The notes beneath the pieces were generated by a model, which did not search any database, was not told the origin of the DNA, and saw nothing but the letters and a program-made list of their open reading frames with translations. A stretch of 64,000 nt of DNA from Apostichopus japonicus (Eukaryota > Echinodermata > Holothuroidea > Aspidochirotida > Stichopodidae), in NCBI RefSeq assembly GCF_037975245.1, contig NC_092567.1:13904876-13968875 (forward strand), read 5' to 3'. Both the position numbers and the translations under genes were made by a program. Each line of letters begins with the position of its first letter. Position 1 is the stretch's first letter. Shown here piece by piece: positions 50,742 through 63,091 of the stretch.

Positions 50742-53060
50742 CACGTGCAAACTGGAAGCTAAGTTCTCCTATAGTAGTCTAAACAATCTTAGTAGTATGT
50801 AGAAATTTCCCAGTGTGTTTTGAAGCCACAAACTCGTTGCGATGGTTTATAGTTACGTAAATTACAAGTTACATTGAATCGCCCATATGGTAGGCATATT
50901 ATACCTGTATTATCATGCATATACACATTTTTTTCCCAAACAGGTTTGCAATTGTGTGTAAATAGTCGCTCATGAACGGTCGGAAAAGTTACGTCATCAC
51001 CAAAGAAACCTTCACTTCGAGGTTACCAAAACGAAAACGTCTGCATCCATTCGTTGCAACGAAGATATACCCGTTCAAAATTTACACAAGAAACTTTTCG
51101 TATCTTTGGAACTGGTTTAGGCACACTAATTTGCAATGATTGTATCATCTACTGTCGGTGTTTGATCGAAGTTTTCTGTGAAGGCATTAACCGATAACAT
51201 CGCACAGTGAAAGTTTTGTACAGGAATGAATCGAGGTGTCGACGTCATCATCTCGTTGGCCTTAAATGAGCCTTCGAGAGATTTAGCATACTTTAAAGGT
51301 GAATAACATGAAACCGTCAATAGCTTATATAAACATTACGAAAACTCAAGTTTTGTTTGATCCTTGACATACCCCTGAAGCAATCCTTTAACATATTTAT
51401 TGCGTGTATCGACCGTTAGTGATGTTGCTTAACACTCATTGGATGTAATGTCACGTTTCAGCTAGCCAGATGCTTGTAGTATAAACAGAAGCAATGATAC
51501 TGTGACGTATTGATGACGTCATATTGATGAGAAGACTTAATGGCAAAAACCAATTAACAATGATGCTGATTTACTTGCCTCTGCAATATCCGATTTATGT
51601 GCACCACCTCCTCCAAACATCTCCATCCTCCCCATCACACCTCCCGAACACATGATACTCTCACGACGCTGATCTGGGGTGAAATTCTTACATGAAAAAA
51701 AATGGAAACATTTTATTGAAAAGTATAACCTTCATTTCCAACATAAAAGTTCCTTAAAATGTCTCATTAAAATCCTTTTAGATTCGTTATATATGCTTAA
51801 GAAGTAGTATGCATTATTGCGTAATATTCAGGTGAGTGTTATTATACCTTTAATAATTAATTATGTCTGTTTATACAGTTAGAATCTTTGTTCTGTGGCA
51901 ATACATTTTTAAATATCATATATGCAATGTATTATATTTCCCAATCAAATGAAATAAAAGCAATGTTAAAGTTTTATTAATAACAACAAGAATGGACACA
52001 CATTTTACACATTACCGTATGTTAATTTTTCTAGTCAAAGTTTATCTGCCCTGAGATGTAACATACTTAATCGTTTAATCATCACTTTGTTTTGTAGGTT
52101 TATATCATTTATACTAACAGGCCTAAGCATTCGATTGGATCGGGAAACAAATTCATTTTATTTACGTAACGGCAGCTGGCTTATTGAGAAGACTTCGGAA
52201 GTAAACAAGTTGTTTAATTCTCACCTGCAAAGGTTGAAATGTTCCATCGCTGGAATACTTACTGACACCAGTAGACTTTGCTTGGCGCTCCTTGTACCTG
52301 AAGTTACAAGTAAAAGACACTTTGAACTGACAAAACCTCGCTTTTTTTTAAATTAATGGCTGTCTTGATATATTTAACCATTTTAGTTAATTTGCAAGGT
52401 TTATTGCTCTATATTTACCTTATTCGCGCAACCGATCTCGCGAACAATTCTATGTATATTTATGCTATACGGTATATAAACGTCTAATTTCATTTGGACA
52501 ATAATCTGCGCCGTGCACAGGATGAAACTTTCTTTCTATTTTCGACGATCCGGGGAACAGTTGCCTTTGCTGCAGTCTAGGCCATGGGCCATGGCCAATT
52601 TAGATGCACTTTTGTTCACATGGTCAGTGGGAAAGTTAATTTCTCTGAAATAGTTAGTATAAATATGTACTGAATCAAGATTGACTTGTTCTTTTTGGTT
52701 CTACTGGCACAAACAGTCAGAATTTAAGAAAAACTAACAAAAGAAATTATCCATTGCTCTTAAAAGAGCTTATCTAATTGGTCAGTATTTCCAGGTCAAA
52801 CCTTAATTGACCAATCACAGCTGTTGATCTGTGGTCTGGTTACACCATGGTTACACTAACTGCACAAACATGGCTACTCCCACACTCAAATGTTGTATGC
52901 ATGTGTGTGCACAGACAAAAACGAATATTTCATCCTTTTCTGACAGCTCTTTTGCCAAATTCAAGGTTTATGTTTTAAGGTGGATTGTTTGACCAGGTAT
53001 TTATGGTGCATTAGCTAGAGATGTCACTTCAAAGTACTGTATAGAGCTCAAAATCTTTAG
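50742..53060. other. Region upstream of the Cys/His protein gene
   Basis: No first exon for the downstream gene could be identified. A plus-strand frame at 52087-52356 has no recognisable similarity. Confidence 0.4.
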
Positions 53061-53192
53061 CTGATTTTCAAGATCATGAGCATGGTGAGTCGTGCATTGG
53101 CTATCATCGTGATTGCTACAATACCAGAGATTCACAGATGAATAAACTCAACAAGACTGAAGAAAGGCTTGCTAAAAATCCGCCCAAAGATG
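53061..53192 (+). CDS. Cys/His protein, upstream exon
   Basis: Open in the joined frame from a stop just before 53061. Likely acceptor ATCTTTAG, then DFQDHEHGESCIGYHRDCYN and a Lys/Glu-rich tail NKLNKTEERLAK. Donor GATG|GTAAGC. Confidence 0.65.
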
Positions 53193-54932
53193 GTAAGCAA
53201 ACATTTAAATAATATTATGAGTATGAACCCATTTTCCAACTGAAATTAGAAATGTCAATCTGACATTTTGTGGAATGTGGTTGTGCTTTTAGTTAGGTTT
53301 TTACATTCGTTCTTGACGGTTTGTTATTGTATTGAAACCTAGTCCTGCTGTCATTTTGTTGTGCAAAATGCATCAACCTGATGTAATCGTGAATTTATTT
53401 GGGTTAGGGTTAGATATGTACAAACAACAGGGATACATTTACAATTAAAATCTCTATTTAGTGTGTGTTAAGTTAAATTTGGCATGTGTTCAACAAATAG
53501 AAGTACCTGTCATGGGGGGGGGGGAGTTTGATATTTAACTTTTAGACTTTCTTCAGTAGTTGCTCCATGATTTTATAAAATGAGACGAGGGCCCCAAACC
53601 CACGCCCAATTTTCCATTTGCGATTAGTTGATTTTTTTTTATATGGGTGGACTGGAGATCAATATTTCATTATTGCTCTGTGAGTTTTATAAAATAAGAC
53701 GAGGGCCCCAAACCCACGCCCAATTTTTCATTTGTACAAATACTTGGTTGATTTTTTTATATGGGTGGAGGTCGATATTTCATAATTGCTCAATGATTTG
53801 ATAAAATGAGACCAGGGCCCCAAACCCACGCCCAATTTTTCATTTGTACAAATAATTGGTTGATTTTGTAATGGGTGGAGGTCGATATCAATGATTTGAT
53901 AAACTAAGACAAGGGCCCAAAATCTATGCCCAAATTTTCATTTGTAAAGAAAAGTTATTCATTATAACAGGTTTAGATAAACTGGGCTAGGTTTGTCAAT
54001 TCAAGTTGTAAAATGGTGTAGGTTAATGAATTCAGAGCAAATTTTTAAAACTTTTTTAAAGTTGTATTTAATATGTATCTTTCTCTTGTTTGAATGTTAC
54101 AGATGATTCCACTGATGATGACAACGACGATGTTAAACCTGTCTGTAAGAAGCGAACACTAAGATCAAACGTAGCTGGACCATCTTCAGGCAGACCACAC
54201 ATGCTTCGAGTGTCGTGCATCATTTGTGACGCTGATCACTGGATAAGGGACAAGGTGACCTGTAAGAGACGAAGAGAGCCCCTGACTCGTTACGGGACAA
54301 TAGATGCTGGGAAACTCAGAAAGGCTGCTGAGCTGACATGTAACGAATCCCTTCTTTTGCAAATGCGTGGCAGAGACCTTGTTGATTCCGAGGCAAGATA
54401 CCATCCGAGTTGTTTTCGCAACGCAACCAGATTTCTCACTCGGAAGTGGCCAAAAGAAACAACAGATATTCTATATGCAGAGTCTTATGCAAAGTTTTGC
54501 CACAATGTCATTGATGAACAGATTCTTAAACAACAGGGTGCGATCAGGATGACAAAACTCACAGCCCAGTTCATCAAAATGGTTAAAGAAGTTCAAGGGA
54601 TTGATGCCTCAAGTTACAGATCCTACAACTTAAAAAAGCGTCTCCAAGGCTCCTATCCACAACTTCATTTTTTGCGACCAACGCGACGCTATGAAAGTGA
54701 AGTTGTAATTTCCAGAACTGTAGAAGCTCAGGATCTAGCAGTAAACCTGGTTAATCTACAAGATGATACAAAGTCAAGTAACGAGTTAGACACTTCAAGT
54801 GGTAGTGAATCTGATTGGCAGCATGAACAAAAAGATTTGTGTAGAAGTCAAGGCATTTCATCGAGTGACATGTACTTTACAGCTAGACAGCTTAGAATTG
54901 CTGTCCAAGAGGTACATGTGGACACAGCATGA
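53061..54932 (+). CDS. Cys/His-rich zinc-binding protein of a repetitive metazoan family (5' end incomplete)
   Basis: Two exons, 53061-53192 and 54103-54932, join in frame (AAAGATG|GTAAGC ... GTTACAG|ATGATTCC). The first ends a metal-binding module (ESCIGYHRDCYNTRDS). The second begins with an acidic stretch (DDSTDDDNDDV) and basic KKRTLRS, then a second module CIICDADHW ... ARYHPSCFRN, then a helical part with VQGIDASSYRSYNLKKRLQG. Repeated CxxC plus YHxxCY modules and a D-SSYRS-LK-RL segment recall large families of uncharacterised proteins in cnidarians, echinoderms and fish, often repeat-associated (from general knowledge, not checked). The frame ends soon after a Ser-rich segment, shorter than I would expect, so it may be truncated. 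DNA binding is a guess. The start exon was not found. Confidence 0.7.
53560..53950. repeat. About 110-bp repeats, four copies, in intron of the Cys/His gene
   Basis: Each copy has ATAAAATGAGACGAGGGCCC, CAAACCCACGCCCAATTTT and ATATGGGTGGAGGTCGATAT. Spacing 118, 110 and 98 bp. Confidence 0.9.
54103..54932 (+). CDS. Cys/His protein, last exon
   Basis: 277 codons to TGA at 54930-54932. Contains the CIICD..YHPSCF module and the SSYRSYNLKKRL segment. Longest host-like ORF of the window, with an even codon pattern. Confidence 0.8.
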
Positions 54933-56790
54933 CATCAGACATCAATTGGACTTTGGAGTAATATTTCAAAATCTAGCATTTTTAAAATGTGAACTCAAAA
55001 ATTGTTATTGTTAGATGTGTTAATACATGCAGGAATGTGTGAACTAAATATAGTGCATCATTAGTTACATGTTCAAATAATGTGTAAGAAAATACAGGGA
55101 TCTGTAGGACAAACATGAAGAAAACAAATTCAGTAGTGTCAAGAGTTGGGGCTATGCATTTAGTTTGAAAAAAAAATCAAATTGTACTGTACTCTGTTGT
55201 AACTTTCAGTATCAGTTGGAAAAGGTGTAGAACTATAATGTGATTCGAAATGGTCCGATGAAGTAATATCTCACGTTATTGTTTATTCAATTTGATGCAA
55301 ATTTCCACACAAATTGTTGTTTTATTTCATGTTAGTGTAATCGTGGCTGACACCAGTCTCCAGAACACCATTTCATAATGGAATTTAACATACAATAATC
55401 AAAGACATAGTCAGTGCACAACACCCTATTGAATATTGATTATGCGATCATTCAAACACCCCCCCATCCGCCAAAAAAAACAAACAAACAAAACGAGGCT
55501 CGATTTTTGTGGATGGGTCCTGTGTGTACAGTCGTTTAACTTGTTGTTGACGAGTAAGTGCCACCCATTCACCATGGGTATTCATTAGAGTACAACTTAC
55601 TGATACTATCTACAGAAGTTTCATGTGCAATGTTATGATCAACAAACAGTTTTAATGCATATTACAAATGAGATTTAAAGTGTTTTTGTTAAGGTAGTTA
55701 GGTGAAGCGCTGCTTGTAGCAAAACATTGTACATGTAGAAGTCTGTTATGAACTTTGGTGTTCTAAACATGTTGAAAAGATTTGCAGTTGATAAATAAAA
55801 GAATAACATATCTGAGTTTGTCACTTTTTTAGGGCTGTTTAGACATACTTTGTTTGTTAAAAAAGTCTATCGGAATCTCCGGTTTGATTATAATGAATAT
55901 GAAATAGTGTGCTTATTTATTCACCAAGAATGACCCCCTCCTCAATCATGTTATGTATACATGCTGGCCTACTCCTTGCTCTCATTTGTTATTACTGGAT
56001 CATTAATTGCCTAGAAACAGTGTATTTCAACAATTTAACAATGACAAACTGGCCTATCCCCACCACAAATAAACACCAAGTACGGTTGAAAAATATTATT
56101 CCAATAGCCATATGCCTATACAAACTTTTACAAATGTTGTGCCATACATAATCTTTACAATTATAAAGGTTTCCACATCAAAATGTGAATTTTTGGGGGT
56201 AAACTGTTTCTATCTGGAGACAGACTAAGTATTTTTGATCAAGTGAGGGCGCTGTTTTTCTTATGTTTTTCTTTATGTTGGAAAATTTGACATTTTATCT
56301 GTGAATTACATATTAATGTGCCACTTTTGAGCAAAAGAACAACTTGATTCTTTATTAAGGACATATTATCTATAACTCAGACTATATTTCATGTAATACC
56401 ACTCCGGACGTAACAAGAATCATTTTCTGGAAGGAATTCAGAACCACGGCCCATGGCCTAGTCTGCAGTAACTGTCTTTCGCTGTGCTCCACCAACTGAG
56501 CTTTCCGGTCGTGTTAAGATTTATTTGTTGAGTCTGTTCCAGTCAGAAGCTTCTGTAAACAATTTAACTATGGATTACAACCGATTCATTAAAACTGGTT
56601 CATTTTGTTCCCTTTAATCGAGAGAAAAAATGTTTTAAGTGTTTCTCGGGTAGCAACAATGTAACAATTTTAATCAAAACTATTATAAGGTCAAGGTTTA
56701 ACGACAATTTTCCAAGACTCTTGATTCCTGAATTTTGCTGATATCTTTCAAATACGCATACTTACGCATACTTACGCGTCTTACGCATAC
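54933..56790. other. Intergenic, tail to tail
   Basis: 3' flanks of the plus-strand Cys/His gene and the minus-strand troponin gene. No further exon recognised. Confidence 0.45.
55794..55799 (+). promoter_or_regulatory. Possible poly(A) signal of the Cys/His protein gene
   Basis: AATAAA within GATAAATAAAAGAATAAC, 862 bases after the stop codon. Position only; no cleavage site evidence. Confidence 0.35.
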
Positions 56791-56798
56791 TTACGCAT
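56752..56798 (-). repeat. GCGTAAGTAT tandem motif, four copies, at the troponin stop codon
   Basis: On the gene strand GCGTAAGTATGCGTAAGACG continues with two more GCGTAAGTAT units. Each carries a GTAAG donor core; the first contains the TAA stop. Confidence 0.85.
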
Positions 56799-56838
56799 CT
56801 TCTTCTTTGGCTCTTATTCTTGTGGTTAGCTCGTTAAA
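56791..56838 (-). CDS. Troponin terminal exon
   Basis: Acceptor TTGTTTCAG, FNELTTRIRAKEEDA, TAA at 56793-56791. The stop overlaps a consensus donor (GATGC|GTAAGT), so the exon may also be spliced onward. Confidence 0.65.
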   Translation of the reverse strand, partial: FNELTTRIRAKEEDA

Positions 56839-59414
56839 CTGAAACAAGGAAAAGAAAAATCCATTCTTTAGTCAGATAAAATATTTCATATTACACGTAC
56901 AGCAATGTATGACCAATACGGTGAAATGGTAAACATGTTACTGGGGCACAGTCGTTGTTCTTTAATGATTTCACAAATGTGAAAAGTACTATAACCACAC
57001 AACACACATTAAACAAAATCTGAGAAAAGGACTTCGTTATATGCCTCTTTTGATACATTCTGTTAACTTCCGGCTTGGTGTTGTCTGTAATATGGCCAAG
57101 GGCGGCGGAAGCACTTTTAATCTGGGGGGGCACCAACGTCGAAGGGCACTTTGCAGAAATTCGATTGGACTGATGCAGCCTGATATTTAGTAGCCTTTAT
57201 AACTCTTATTGTATTATCTTATTTGCGTATACACATCACTCCATCAACGCCACCCCCCCCCCCTCAAGGAAACAATGCATACTAGCACTGCAGTATCTAA
57301 TGTGCAACTTGGGAAACAAGGAAAAAGACAAAATGAGGTGAAATCATTATAAAGTCCAAGTCCCTGCACACGCGATCGATACATGCATGAAAGCAAATGA
57401 AATATTTGAAAATACTGAAAGAAAATAATTTTCTATATGTTTTTCAATGGTTAAACTGATATTATTATGATGATTATTATTGTAACGACTTTCCCAATAA
57501 GTATATCCAATTTGGAAGGGTTATAACACGGCAAATGATTGCATGTTATTGGCATGCGATGTATTAACCAACGCATGCCTATATGATATGCACATTAAGA
57601 TGTTGAACGCGCGCGTAGCGCGCGAAAAATTTTGGTAATATTTTTCGGGCAAGTCGTTACAGCCCCCCCCCCCCCCCCCCCCCCAAATCAAATTGGGCTC
57701 CTACGCCTGTGGTAGTAAACATTTAAAACTTCCCGAAATATTTCATTCGACGTGGGTTTCGCTTTGTAAACTCTTTTTTTATTTCGAAATGTTTATGTAG
57801 AAAAAGGGCACATTTTTAATCTGAGGAAAAGTGGGGGGGGGCACGTGCCCCCTGTGCCCCCCCGGTTCCGCCGCCCTTGAATATGGCACCAGACGATAAT
57901 ATGCGAACAGGTCACCTGATCAGTGCCATCTCTTATTATTATTATTATTATTTTTTTATTTATTACACCGTGCTTATATAGCATAAAATCCCAAGGTTCA
58001 ATGCGCTTAACAAAACATATAAAAAATACTAAAAAATACAATTGAATACACTTAACCATAGGTTTCTTTGAAATAAAACGTCTGTAACCCTGATTTGAAA
58101 GTGCTGATAGAGGTAAGGTGTCATATTTCTGATGGTAACTTGTTCCACAACAACGCTGCGACATGGCTAAAAGCTTGTTCCCCGACTCTTATAGTTTGTA
58201 TGCTCTAAATTGACAAATTGACGAAGAATCAAGACGATCCATTTAAGCCATATTAATACATTGATTTCTTACCACATATTCCCTCTTCTTTAAAGTTCTC
58301 CCCTTATCAAATATAACTCCGTACTTTCGCTTGAGTTTCCTCAGCATCTCAGCGGCTAGCTCCCGCAAGTCTTGTTCTCCGAGGCCATCGATAGTAAGAG
58401 GCGGAACTCGCTTCTCAATCGCCTCATTTCTCTCCTCCACAAAGTCACTGTCGTCTTTCAACAAAAACTTACGATCTTCGTCGAATTTCTTCAAAGAAAA
58501 AGAAATGTTGAGAATTAACATGTTTCATAACTACTGTTGCACGACTGCAAGGATGCAGCATCGACTATCGACATTACAATGTAAATTTAATCATCGTGTA
58601 GGCAAGATTTGTTGATTGTAATTTTCGAATGCTATCATTTAATTGCAAATATTAATGTAATTACTCTTTTTTTCAATTGACTATATTTTTTGAATCACTT
58701 CGTGTTAAACTACTTGAAGGGGGGTGGGGTAGGGTGGGGGGGGGGGTTGACAGTAATGGACACATATTTGAAATAAACATCTCCATTCCTTCTTTATTCG
58801 AAAGTTTTTGTTCGTTGGTAATGTCAAATTGTTACAAACTAGCAGTGAAACGGAAGCTAGTGCTTCAAAATCGCAGAACTGGTCTGCTGTATTAATTGTA
58901 GCGTTCTTAGTATTTTTGGTGACGGCTATTCACAGGGGCGATCGAATGTGTGAGTTTCCTGCATATTATGGTACAACCTTTAACTTCAAGCGACGTTATG
59001 CATCTTACCAGTGGCGTGCATATAATTCTACTGTGCGGGCGGAGACCTTATTCAAAATTCCCACTACTGATTCAGGTAGGAGACATGGTAGGGCCAGAGG
59101 CGAACGAAGGATTTACTAAAGGAGGTGGACTGTACTGGGGTCATAGAAGCTGGCTCCAATGAAGTGTGTGTGTGGGGGGGGGGGGTTCTGAGGGTCCTCT
59201 CACATGTGCGCACGCCAATACATCTTACCGACATGCCCGTTCCCTTGAATGCGAGGGGGTTTATCATTGCTCTACGACTAGCCTCTCGCTCTTTCTTTTT
59301 CTTCTCTGCCTCATCTTTCCTTCGTTTTGCGTCTTCTTGTTGACGTGCTCGCCTCTCTGCTGCGTGCTGTTTTATTATCTCCATTTCTTTCTTTCGTTCG
59401 ATTCTTCTCGCTTC
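56791..59414 (-). CDS. Troponin gene, probably troponin T (three exons seen; 5' end not found)
   Basis: Exons 59414-59229 (62 codons), 58488-58273 (72 codons) and 56838-56791 (15 codons plus TAA), all phase 0. Exon one is a charged coiled coil: EARRIERKKEMEIIKQ, RRARQQEDAKRRKDEAEKKK, ending AMINPLAFKGTGMS, like the Arg/Lys/Glu-rich helix before the tropomyosin-binding region of troponin T. Exon two has EERNEAIEKRVPPLTIDGL, the family signature, then EQDLRELAAEML, FDKGRTLKKREYV. Exon three ends FNELTTRIRAKEEDA. The KREY..NEL..RI ending matches troponin T (KYEI..LRNRI) better than troponin I, whose inhibitory region is not seen; RVPPL is more troponin I-like. Role: Ca-dependent control of thin filaments in muscle. 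N-terminal exons lie to the right or were not recognised. Confidence 0.7.
57089..57887. mobile_element. hAT-type MITE, copy 4 (783 bp, perfect ends and 8-bp duplication), in troponin intron
   Basis: Element 57097-57879 flanked by AATATGGC on both sides. Ends CAAGGGCGGCGGAA and its exact complement TTCCGCCGCCCTTG. It contains a nested family B MITE fragment (about 57480-57711) with a run of 22 C. Confidence 0.9.
57480..57711 (-). mobile_element. hAT-type MITE family B, copy 2 (nested, inverted)
   Basis: Right end CTCCTACGCCTGTG matches the family end; interior GCGCGCGTAGCGCGCGAAAA and GGCAAGTCGTTACAG match 63.35-63.41 kb in inverted orientation. Left end unclear. Confidence 0.6.
58273..58488 (-). 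CDS. Troponin exon (family signature)
   Basis: Acceptor TTTTTCTTTGAAG, donor TATGTG|GTAAGA; 216 bp, phase 0-0. Contains KRVPPLTIDGLGEQDLREL. Confidence 0.8.
59229..59414 (-). CDS. Troponin exon (Lys/Glu/Arg coiled coil)
   Basis: Acceptor TTTTGCTTTCAG, donor ATGTCG|GTAAGA; 186 bp, phase 0-0. Almost continuous charged helix. Confidence 0.75.
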
Positions 59415-59654
59415 CTGAAAGCAAAACATATTAACATAAATATCGACTTATCTATGTATGATAGGAAAATAAAATCTGGGGAGGTAAGGTCAAAAGGGAT
59501 TTAATTATCGGATTTACATAAATTATATTCAAACAAAATATAAAAATATAGGTCAACAATCCTTCTCTTGATTCAGCTTTCAAAATATTCAAGTTTATGG
59601 ATTGTTTGAAATGCTCCATCAAGCCAATTTTGAAGCAAACGTCTACGCAGTCCA

Positions 59655-60085
59655 GCATTATAGTGGTATTTAAAGCAGACGTCTTCGCAGACCAGCGCTA
59701 CAGTGGTTTTTAAAGCAGATGTCTACGCAGACCAGCGCTACAGTAATATTAAAAGCAGACGTCTACGTAGACCAGCCTACAGTGGTATCTAAAGCAGACG
59801 TCTACGCAGTCCAGCGCTACAGTGGTATTTAAAGCAGACGTCTACGCAGAACAGCACTATAGTGGTATTTAAAGCAGACTTCTACACAGACCAGCGCTAT
59901 AGTGGTGTTTAAAGCAGACGTCTACGCAGACCAGCACTATAGTGGTATTTAAAGCAGACGTCTATGCCGACGTCTACGCAGACCAGCACTATAGTGGTAT
60001 TACAAGCAAACGTCTACGCAGACCAGCACTATAGTGGTATTAAAAGCAGACGTCTACACAGACCAGCACTATGGTGGTATTTAAA
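59655..60085. repeat. 40-bp minisatellite, about ten copies, upstream of the troponin exons
   Basis: Unit about AGTGGTATTTAAAGCAGACG TCTACGCAGACCAGCACTAT. Confidence 0.95.
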
Positions 60086-61536
60086 CTAGTGTTTAAACAA
60101 TAAATGTACGAAAGATTCGTTTAGCTGCGTACAGATAACAACACAGAGGCAAGCAGAATATCCGGTTTCATTCATCTTTGACAAGTGTTTAGATTGTTAA
60201 CCAGTTATGACTTTCGATAACGATTTTGAGGTGCTGTTTTCAAGGAGTATAAATACGTATGAGATGTTCTTTAATGCAAAGAATTAAATTCTTGCATCCA
60301 CAGCTAAAAGAGCTCTCCTGTAATGTTATGGTTTTCTTTCTCACTCCTGCAGGAGCTTCAGACTGGTTGAGTTCAAACTAATTGTTTCGTTGTATCGATC
60401 GGCTTCCCAAGGGAGCTTCGGACGTGACTTCTTGGAAACGAGAAGTAGTTATAGCTAACCTGTTCGATCGTATTCACTGCTAACCAGTTTGTTGTTATTT
60501 CGCATGTATTGACATTGAATACCAAAGTGATCAAGTTTTTGAGAAATGCTGGTTGATTCCGCCAAAGAAGTGGGTATTCTTATTTAATGTTCACGTATAA
60601 TTTCTTATAAGTTCTACCATGTCTTTAGGGTTTATGTTTTGCGGGCCTAACAGTAAGCAGTGTATAGGCTACGTACTGATTCATTTGAGTATACTCGACA
60701 ACTTTTCTACCCGACCGTATTTATGGGGTTGGGCAGGTGTTTACTTTGACTGTTCCGGCCGGGGCTCGTGCGTGTGTGTTCGTGTATTGTTTTTTGTCAA
60801 TATTCTTTGGTTTGGCGAGCCCTGTGAAGGTCAGATTAGTCATTTTTTCTAGATGAAGAGTTGGCTGGATTGTGTGTAGCTAGGCTTAGTGTATAAGCAG
60901 GGGGTTGTACAACTCCTTAGTGCAAGCTCGATGATACATTTACGGCTTGGCAAGTTTGCAAAATGATGGCGCTATTCTTAAATGATTTTCTTGATTATTT
61001 CTCTTTATTTTCTTTGAATACAGATTGAATAAATATACTTATACAAAAGCGGAATTTGCCAGTGAGACTATTTCTTTGCTCCGTGCGCCAGTACAAATTT
61101 AAATTGAAAATGAATAATTAACAAAACTGCAAACTTTGTACTGGTTGTGACATGAGTAGGCCTATAAGGTGCCATGCTCCCTATTAACCCGTCCAAGTGG
61201 TCAGGAAAATATCGACCATCTACACAGCAAGAGAACATCCTTTTGTGACATCTTATCAACATAATGATCCGGCTTTTGTGTATTGGATGTCAGGATACAC
61301 AAATGCAACTATATGTGATGCGAAATTAGGGTAATGTGTGCACCATTAGAACCTCTTAAGTCCTTCCAAAAGCAGGGTTAAAATATTGTACTGGTAAAAA
61401 AAGTAAATGGGGACATTTTATGGAGCACGCTACCATAACAAAAACTTGCGTTGCATACAACTTCCATTAACACTATAGCATCGGACTAACTGACCCTACA
61501 GTGCTTGCATTCTGGTCTCTATTGTTAACGGTTTGG
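60086..61536. other. Gene-free stretch
   Basis: No exon recognised, including none of the acidic N-terminal type expected for troponin T. Confidence 0.45.
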
Positions 61537-61646
61537 CTGTGGGCAGCAATAATCACAGATAAGTAGCTATTTATTGATGATAACTGTAATCCTGTGGGCA
61601 GCAATAATCACAGATAAGTAGCTATTTATTGATGATAACTGTAATC
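61537..61646. repeat. Direct duplication, two identical 55-bp copies
   Basis: 61537-61591 and 61592-61646, each starting CTGTGGGCAGCAATAATCAC. Confidence 0.95.
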
Positions 61647-62154
61647 CTGAGGTAATGAGGTCTTTTTACCTTACAAGTGTTTGTTAGCTCAAATCAGAGT
61701 CCTCACATTACCCTGTGAACAAAAGATCTTACAAAGTAGAGAATGAAGAGATAAAAACATTTCTTTTTTTCAATTTATTGTGTACCTTCTGTTACTATTG
61801 TGCGTTGTTTTTCCTGCATGATTGAAATTACGGCATCTATTGCTGACCTAACTAAAACTTCTCTTTAAATTCTTTGCAAATAGGCACATCATCATTAGTA
61901 ACTTCCTTTCAATCATGCCTAGCTATAACCGAAATTACTTTGAGTTTTCGTAATAAGCGGCGGAAGCGTTCATTCCTAACAAGGAGGAGGCTTACATGAA
62001 TCCACACAATCAACGAAAAAGCCCGAGATTGCATAAACATTCTGCAAATAAAAAAGATTGATAAGAGATATCCTGCAAATTGGAATAATGTCCAGCAAAC
62101 ATGAAAGTGACAACTACGCACATGGATGTCAAATTACTTCAACAGTGGACGGTA

Positions 62155-62518
62155 AGGAAGGGGATCATATAATAAGAGAGGGATCAATTATTGAGAGGAG
62201 GGGTTATGTAGTGAATGAGAGGTGGGTAATTCATTGATGAAAGGAGGACATCAGTGGATGAGGGAAGGGGGTCATATAATGAGAGAGGGATCAGTTATGA
62301 GAGGAGGGGTTATGCAGTGAATGAGAGGTGGGTAATTCATTGATGAAAGGAGGACATCAGTGGATGAGGGAAGGGGATCATATAATGAGAGAGGGATCAG
62401 GTATTGAGAGGAAGGGTTATGTAGTGAATGAGAGGTGGGTAATTCATTGATGAAAGGAGGACATCAGTGGATGAGGGAAGGGGATCATATAATGAGAGAG
62501 GGATCAGCTATTGAGAGG
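62155..62518. repeat. 105-108-bp minisatellite, about 3.4 copies
   Basis: AGGGGATCATATAATGAGAG recurs at about 62158, 62266, 62371 and 62479; purine-rich on the plus strand. Confidence 0.95.
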
Positions 62519-62703
62519 AGGCATGGGCGTCAATCCAGGGGGGGGACGGGGGGACACGTCCCCCACATTTCGATGGATGGTTGAAACAATATCAAATGTC
62601 CCCCCCCCCCCCACACATTTGGAAAAATAGTGTCGTGGCTCTATTTGGTTACGGCTTACACATCTTAGGATTCATATCCTCGAATATCACTCAATGTTGC
62701 TGA

Positions 62704-63020
62704 ATGGAGAAATTCCACCCAGATCTCGTGAGTTGGTACCCTGAGCTCTCCAACAATCTTAAGCTTAGTCTGCCTTTATTTCGAGGCCAGTTAAATTCGT
62801 CGTCGGTTGAAGGGTATAGACAAATATTCAAGTTGATGAATACAGTGGTAAGGGCTATGTTTGGTGAAGTCGAAGCTCTCTTGTGGTTGCTCCTCGTCTC
62901 CTCCGCCAGTTCGACGGAAGCCGAGAGATCTTTTAGTGCTTTTCGAAGACAAGGCTACGGAGCACCATGACTCAACAGAGGCTGAACCATGTGATCGTGT
63001 TCCATATTCACCGCGCAGGG
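62704..63020 (+). pseudogene. hAT transposase remnant (C-terminal dimerisation region)
   Basis: Frame 62704-62950: LVSWYPELSNNLKLSLPLF, AMFGEVEALLWLLLVSSAS, STEAERSFSAFRRQ. After a frameshift near 62950: RLRSTMTQQRLNHVIVFHIH to about 63018. Signature of the ZMYM1-like hAT subgroup. A different lineage from the remnant at 36.5 kb. Confidence 0.85.
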
Positions 63021-63091
63021 ACGTCGTTAGAGGGGGTGTGGGTGTGTCTCACCCCAAGCCATGGTAAAACTGACGCTAGTTGGAAAATTGG

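Noticed and set aside
57793-58164. 123-codon minus-strand ORF beside the troponin exon
   Set aside because: Spans the end of the MITE and includes Ile runs from an ATT repeat; intronic.
58808-59119. Plus-strand ORFs opposite the troponin exons
   Set aside because: Antisense or intronic frames; the minus-strand exons have correct splice borders and family motifs.
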